From Clostridioides difficile ATCC 9689 = DSM 1296 (GTDB lineage: Bacteria > Bacillota > Clostridia > Peptostreptococcales > Peptostreptococcaceae), in NCBI RefSeq assembly GCF_001077535.1, contig NZ_CP011968.1, positions 434,001-498,000 on the forward strand: a DNA stretch of 64,000 nt, read 5' to 3'. Made by a program: the position numbers and the translations under genes. Positions 60,648 through 64,000 of the stretch are shown here, one piece after another. Position 1 is the first letter of the stretch. Each line of letters opens with the position of its first letter. The notes beneath the pieces are model-generated. The model saw only the letters and a program-made list of their open reading frames with translations. It made no database searches and was not told the origin of the DNA.

Positions 60648-61460
60648 ATGGAATACGAAAAATGGAATGAGATACTAGCACCTTATGAACATGCAGTAGA
60701 GGAATTGAAAATAAAATTTAAAAATATAAGAAAAGAATATTTAGCAAAAGGTGAATATTCTCCCATAGAGTTTGTCACAGGTAGAACAAAAAAAATATCT
60801 TCCATAATATCTAAGTTAAAAAGGATAAATGCAAAAGATATAGAAACTGAAATTGATGATATTGCTGGTATAAGAATAATGTGCCAGTTTGTTGAGGATA
60901 TATATGCTATAGTTGATTTGATAAAAGTAAGAAATGATATGACTATAATAGGAGAAAAAGATTATATTACAAATTACAAAGATAGTGGTTATAGAAGCTA
61001 TCATGTTATAATAAAATACCCTATAAACTCCATTGCGGGTTCAAAGGAAATTATATGTGAAATACAAATAAGAACTCTTGCAATGAATTTCTGGGCTACA
61101 ATAGAACATTCATTAAAATATAAATATGACCATTACATACCTGAGACTCTTGCTGAAAGGCTTAGAAGAGCATCTGATGCTGCCTTTCTTTTAGACCAAG
61201 AAATGAGTGAAATAAGAGAGGACATAATGAAAGCTCAGGCTATGTACCAAATGAAGTCTATAGCTATTAGAGATACTCTAAATAGAATACAAGAGTTATA
61301 TGACTTGGGTGATACACATAAAGCTATGCAGTACCAAAGAAAACTTGATAGAACTGAAACAGATAAAAATATAACTGAAATTTTGGAATTAAAACAAGAA
61401 ATAGATATATTATTAGAGCAATATAAGGATACTAAGGTAGATGATAAAGTAGTTCAGTAA
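60648..61460 (+). CDS. relQ: Small alarmone synthetase RelQ (GTP pyrophosphokinase)
   Basis: 270 aa from ATG 60648 (AAAGGGTGAG upstream); the in-frame GTG at 60639 is possible. RelA_SpoT synthetase fold: FVTGRTKKISSIISKL, DIAGIRIMCQFV, KDSGYRSYHVII (with the catalytic Tyr/Ser), EIQIRTLAMNFWATIEH. No hydrolase, TGS or ACT domain, which defines the small alarmone synthetase. The helical C-terminus mediates tetramer formation. It transfers pyrophosphate from ATP to GTP/GDP/GMP in stringent signalling; a RelQ of this type has been described in C. difficile. Confidence 0.95.
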   Translation: MEYEKWNEILAPYEHAVEELKIKFKNIRKEYLAKGEYSPIEFVTGRTKKISSIISKLKRINAKDIETEIDDIAGIRIMCQFVEDIYAIVDLIKVRNDMTIIGEKDYITNYKDSGYRSYHVIIKYPINSIAGSKEIICEIQIRTLAMNFWATIEHSLKYKYDHYIPETLAERLRRASDAAFLLDQEMSEIREDIMKAQAMYQMKSIAIRDTLNRIQELYDLGDTHKAMQYQRKLDRTETDKNITEILELKQEIDILLEQYKDTKVDDKVVQ

Positions 61461-61495
61461 AAACTACTTGTAGAAAATTTGCTAAATATTAATGG

Positions 61496-61540
61496 GGCTG
61501 CCTCTTAATGGAAAATAATTTCTAAAAAGAGACAGCCTAT
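61496..61540 (+). terminator. Terminator after relQ
   Basis: GGCTGCCTCTT pairs with AAGAGACAGCC (one G-T pair) around a 20-nt loop; TATTTAG follows. Modest U-tract. Confidence 0.65.
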
Positions 61541-61568
61541 TTAGTGTAATTAAGAAAGGAATGATATT

Positions 61569-62261
61569 ATGAGTTTGTATGCTATAGGTGATTTACATTT
61601 TTCAACATCAGTCAATAAGCCAATGAATATCTTTGGAAGTAATTGGGATGGTCATGAAAAGAAAATTATAGATAATTGGAAAGAAGTTGTTGAGGAAGAA
61701 GATATGGTCTTAGTACTAGGAGATACATCTTGGGGAATTAATTTATCCGAAGCTAAAAAAGATTTAGATATAATAAGCAAACTTCCAGGTCAGAAAATAC
61801 TTATAAAGGGAAATCATGATTACTGGTGGACAACCGTTACAAGTTTAAATAAGCTATATGAAGACATGCGTTTTATTCAGACAAATTTTTATGAATATAA
61901 AGATTATGCAATTTGTGGAGGTAGGGGCTGGATATGTCCTAATGATGTTAAATTTGATGAGACTGATGAAAAAGTTTATAAAAGAGAAGAACATAGACTT
62001 AGACTATCATTAGAATCTGCTCGTAAAAGTGGTCACTCAAAAATAATTGTGATTACTCATTATCCTCCTACGAATGATAAATTGGAAGAATCTTTATTTA
62101 CAAAGTTATTTGAAGAATATAATGTTGAAAAGGTGATTTATGGTCACTTGCATGGTAAAGAATCTTTTAAAATGGGATTGAAGGGGATTCGAAATGGAGT
62201 AGAATATACATTAGCATCTTGTGACTATACAGAATTTAATTTAATAAAAGTTCACGATTAA
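61569..62261 (+). CDS. Calcineurin-like metallophosphatase
   Basis: 230 aa. Binuclear-metal motifs: AIGDLHFS (D-x-H), LGDTSWG, KGNHDYWW, ITHYPPTND and YGHLHG in order, with an Asp/His complement complete. Cytosolic, no signal peptide. Relatives are YkuE/YpbG-type serine/threonine-protein-phosphatase-like enzymes with unknown substrate. ATG after GAAAGGAATG. Same strand as the neighbours. Confidence 0.92.
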   Translation: MSLYAIGDLHFSTSVNKPMNIFGSNWDGHEKKIIDNWKEVVEEEDMVLVLGDTSWGINLSEAKKDLDIISKLPGQKILIKGNHDYWWTTVTSLNKLYEDMRFIQTNFYEYKDYAICGGRGWICPNDVKFDETDEKVYKREEHRLRLSLESARKSGHSKIIVITHYPPTNDKLEESLFTKLFEEYNVEKVIYGHLHGKESFKMGLKGIRNGVEYTLASCDYTEFNLIKVHD

Positions 62262-62347
62262 AAAACATAAATTGGTAAATACTATAAGATACATGATTAA
62301 AAATAAATATTTGAGGGATTTCGGTTTTGAGAAAGGAGACACGACTT

Positions 62348-63289
62348 ATGAGGTGGATATTAGTTTTTATATTTTTATATCTTATTCCTTTAGTAGTGAT
62401 ATTCAGAAATTACAAGAATTTTAAGAGGTCTTGTATCTACAGTAGTATTTATGTGGTATTAGCTACAACAATAATGATAAGTAATATTTATATGAGTGGA
62501 CTTAATAAAATAAAAGAGTCTATGTATTATCACAATTATATTTCTGATGAGACATATGATGAAAAGTATGTATCAAATTTTAAGGAAAAAGAAAGTACTG
62601 ATTTAAAACAGGATAATAAAAAGAATGAAGAAATATCAAATAATAAAAATTTAAACAACAAACAAGATAGAAATATACAAAATAAAGAAAGTAATGAAGA
62701 AGGAAGTAATGATATAAAAGAAAAGAATAATTCTGATAGTAATGTTTCAGTGAATAATAAATCAGAAAAACAAGAAGATAATACAAAAGAAAATAATAAA
62801 TATACAAGTAAAGAAAAAAATAGTGAAGATATAAAAAAAATAGATATGGAAAGTATAGGAATTTTTAAGAAAGAAATTTATAATATAGAAAGAGCAGCTT
62901 TAGTTCCAATGAGAGAATGTATACCTTACACTAAGGATATAGCAAAAAATATAACTAAATTATCTAGTATAAAAAAAGATGTTACAAATGCCAGAAACAA
63001 GTGTAAAGAAGTTGTAAAAGAATATGAAAATATGCAGATTCCAGAACTTTCTAAGGAGAAGTATACAGAAACATTGAGTAATGCTAGAGATGACGTAAAG
63101 AAAGCATATGAGCTTAGAGAAAAATCTATGGAAAGTGCTTTGAAATTAATAAATACTAAAAGCCCTAAATATATAGGGAAGATAACAGAATATCTTGATT
63201 TATCAGATAAGCAGATAGAAAGTTTTAAAAATAGATTGAACGATTTAAAAGAAGAAATAAATAATTCAGAAACAAATAATATTAATTAA
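62348..63289 (+). CDS. Membrane-anchored, Lys/Asn/Glu-rich coiled-coil protein
   Basis: 313 aa from ATG 62348 with GAAAGGAGAC upstream. Two membrane segments near residues 2-18 and 30-48, then a long low-complexity Asn/Lys/Glu/Ser stretch (~70-170) and a C-terminal α-helical domain (~180-300) of heptad-like character with Lys/Glu (SKEKYTETLSNARDDVKKAYEL). Topology suggests an outward or cytoplasmic extended tail. No family recognised. Short spacing to the following gene suggests co-transcription. Confidence 0.75.
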   Translation: MRWILVFIFLYLIPLVVIFRNYKNFKRSCIYSSIYVVLATTIMISNIYMSGLNKIKESMYYHNYISDETYDEKYVSNFKEKESTDLKQDNKKNEEISNNKNLNNKQDRNIQNKESNEEGSNDIKEKNNSDSNVSVNNKSEKQEDNTKENNKYTSKEKNSEDIKKIDMESIGIFKKEIYNIERAALVPMRECIPYTKDIAKNITKLSSIKKDVTNARNKCKEVVKEYENMQIPELSKEKYTETLSNARDDVKKAYELREKSMESALKLINTKSPKYIGKITEYLDLSDKQIESFKNRLNDLKEEINNSETNNIN

Positions 63290-63322
63290 TAAGATTTAAG
63301 GATATAAGTTAAAAGGGAGATT

Positions 63323-64000
63323 ATGATGAATAAACAGAGTATAGGAAAACTAAATATGTTTTTTATGGGGATTACTCAAAGAAACCTTGATAATAGGGAT
63401 TTTTTTATTGAGTTAGAGGTGATTTTTAAATCTGGAAGAAAAGAGTTTAAAGGAATTGCAATAGAGGAAGATAATAAATATAAATTTAATTTTAAAGGAA
63501 AATCAGATTTATATACGTTTAATGAGTTGCTTAAGAATATTTCTAAAGAGGCAGAAAATTATGATGGATTAGTATTTAAATATGTTGAGCGAGGAACTAT
63601 TGTTGTAATTGAAGGAGACAATAAGAAGGTAAATGTAAAATATTTAGACAATAAGGAAGAAGTACCTAAAATAGATGAATTTACGGCATCTCAAATAAAA
63701 AACAGAGATTATTATGTAAAAGTAGGACAAGCAAATGCACTTTTAAAAGAAATTGGAGTACTTACAAAAGATGGTAAGATAAAAAATGATAAAATAAGAA
63801 AATACAATCAGATAGACCATTTTGTTGAATTGATAGATAGTATTTTAAAAGAAATAAAGGATAAAGACTGTATAACTATCTTGGATTGTGCTTGTGGAAA
63901 ATCTTACTTAAGCTTTGTCTTAAATTTTTATATAAAAGAAGTATTGAAGAAAAACTGTTATTTTATAGGAATAGATTATTCAGATGTAGTTATAGAAGCA
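63323..64000 (+). CDS. SAM-dependent methyltransferase, cut by the window end
   Basis: Open from ATG 63323 (AAAAGGGAG; a second ATG directly follows) to the last base, 226 codons so far. The N-terminal ~150 residues are a β-rich/helical domain; then TILDCACGKSYLSFVL (glycine-rich AdoMet loop, DxGxGK-like with Cys/Ala) and CYFIGIDYSDVVIEA (motif II acidic residue) give a class I Rossmann methyltransferase. Such proteins with this accessory N-domain are often RNA-modifying, but the target is not visible here. The 3' end lies beyond the window. Confidence 0.8.
   Translation, partial: MMNKQSIGKLNMFFMGITQRNLDNRDFFIELEVIFKSGRKEFKGIAIEEDNKYKFNFKGKSDLYTFNELLKNISKEAENYDGLVFKYVERGTIVVIEGDNKKVNVKYLDNKEEVPKIDEFTASQIKNRDYYVKVGQANALLKEIGVLTKDGKIKNDKIRKYNQIDHFVELIDSILKEIKDKDCITILDCACGKSYLSFVLNFYIKEVLKKNCYFIGIDYSDVVIEA

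Overview
The window is a low-GC Firmicute chromosome segment (roughly 28-30 % G+C, strong AGGAGG-type ribosome sites). I read it as Clostridioides difficile. The reasons are the collagen-like exosporium glycoprotein BclA1 between a cyclophilin gene and a CBS-type pyrophosphatase, adhE, a cobalamin-riboswitch cbiMNQO operon next to pcrA, relQ, and a 16S-23S-5S operon without spacer tRNA. This assignment rests on remembered gene order and protein sequence, not on a database search.

Layout. 0-6.4 kb: an RbsA/RbsC-type ABC importer followed by an M20 peptidase, a GATase1-like protein and, after a terminator, an AbgB-like amidohydrolase, which looks like an uptake-and-hydrolysis locus. 6.4-8.5 kb: gene-poor ground with a 46-aa membrane protein, a GNAT acetyltransferase and short decayed frames. 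8.5-16.4 kb: a DUF5685/Cys-rich TPR/membrane protein operon, a HAD phosphatase, an unrecognised 362-aa protein, a Met/Asn/Pro repeat protein, and an ArsR-type repressor with a CadA-like metal ATPase. 16.8-21.8 kb: one rRNA operon.

22-27.6 kb: a DedA protein, then a compact leftward module (HTH protein, OmpR-type regulator, histidine kinase, lantibiotic-immunity-type ABC transporter, 50-aa peptide). Its transporter genes have their own promoter carrying four direct repeats at an exact 11-bp period. The module looks richer in G+C than its surroundings and is probably acquired. 27.7-33.6 kb: a MoxR ATPase and a VWA protein resembling the CobS/CobT chelatase pair, directly upstream of a cobalamin riboswitch with a terminator and cbiMNQO cobalt uptake. 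33.7-38.7 kb: pcrA, M18 aminopeptidase, patatin and cyclophilin. 38.7-41.6 kb: a candidate small RNA and bclA1. 41.6-46.8 kb: CBS-pyrophosphatase and adhE, the latter with an 850-bp AT-rich leader.

47-52.8 kb: a MacB/FtsX ABC transporter divergent from a GHKL kinase/LytTR regulator pair. 52.8-58.3 kb: a 1685-residue DUF4132 protein with a small partner. 58.5-64 kb: housekeeping-type genes (Cys-cluster protein, metallo-hydrolase, RelQ, metallophosphatase, a membrane-anchored coiled-coil protein, and a methyltransferase cut by the window end). The least explained systems are the DUF4132 pair, the MoxR/VWA pair beside cobalt uptake, the 11-bp-repeat-controlled immunity module, and the structured intergenic RNA upstream of bclA1.
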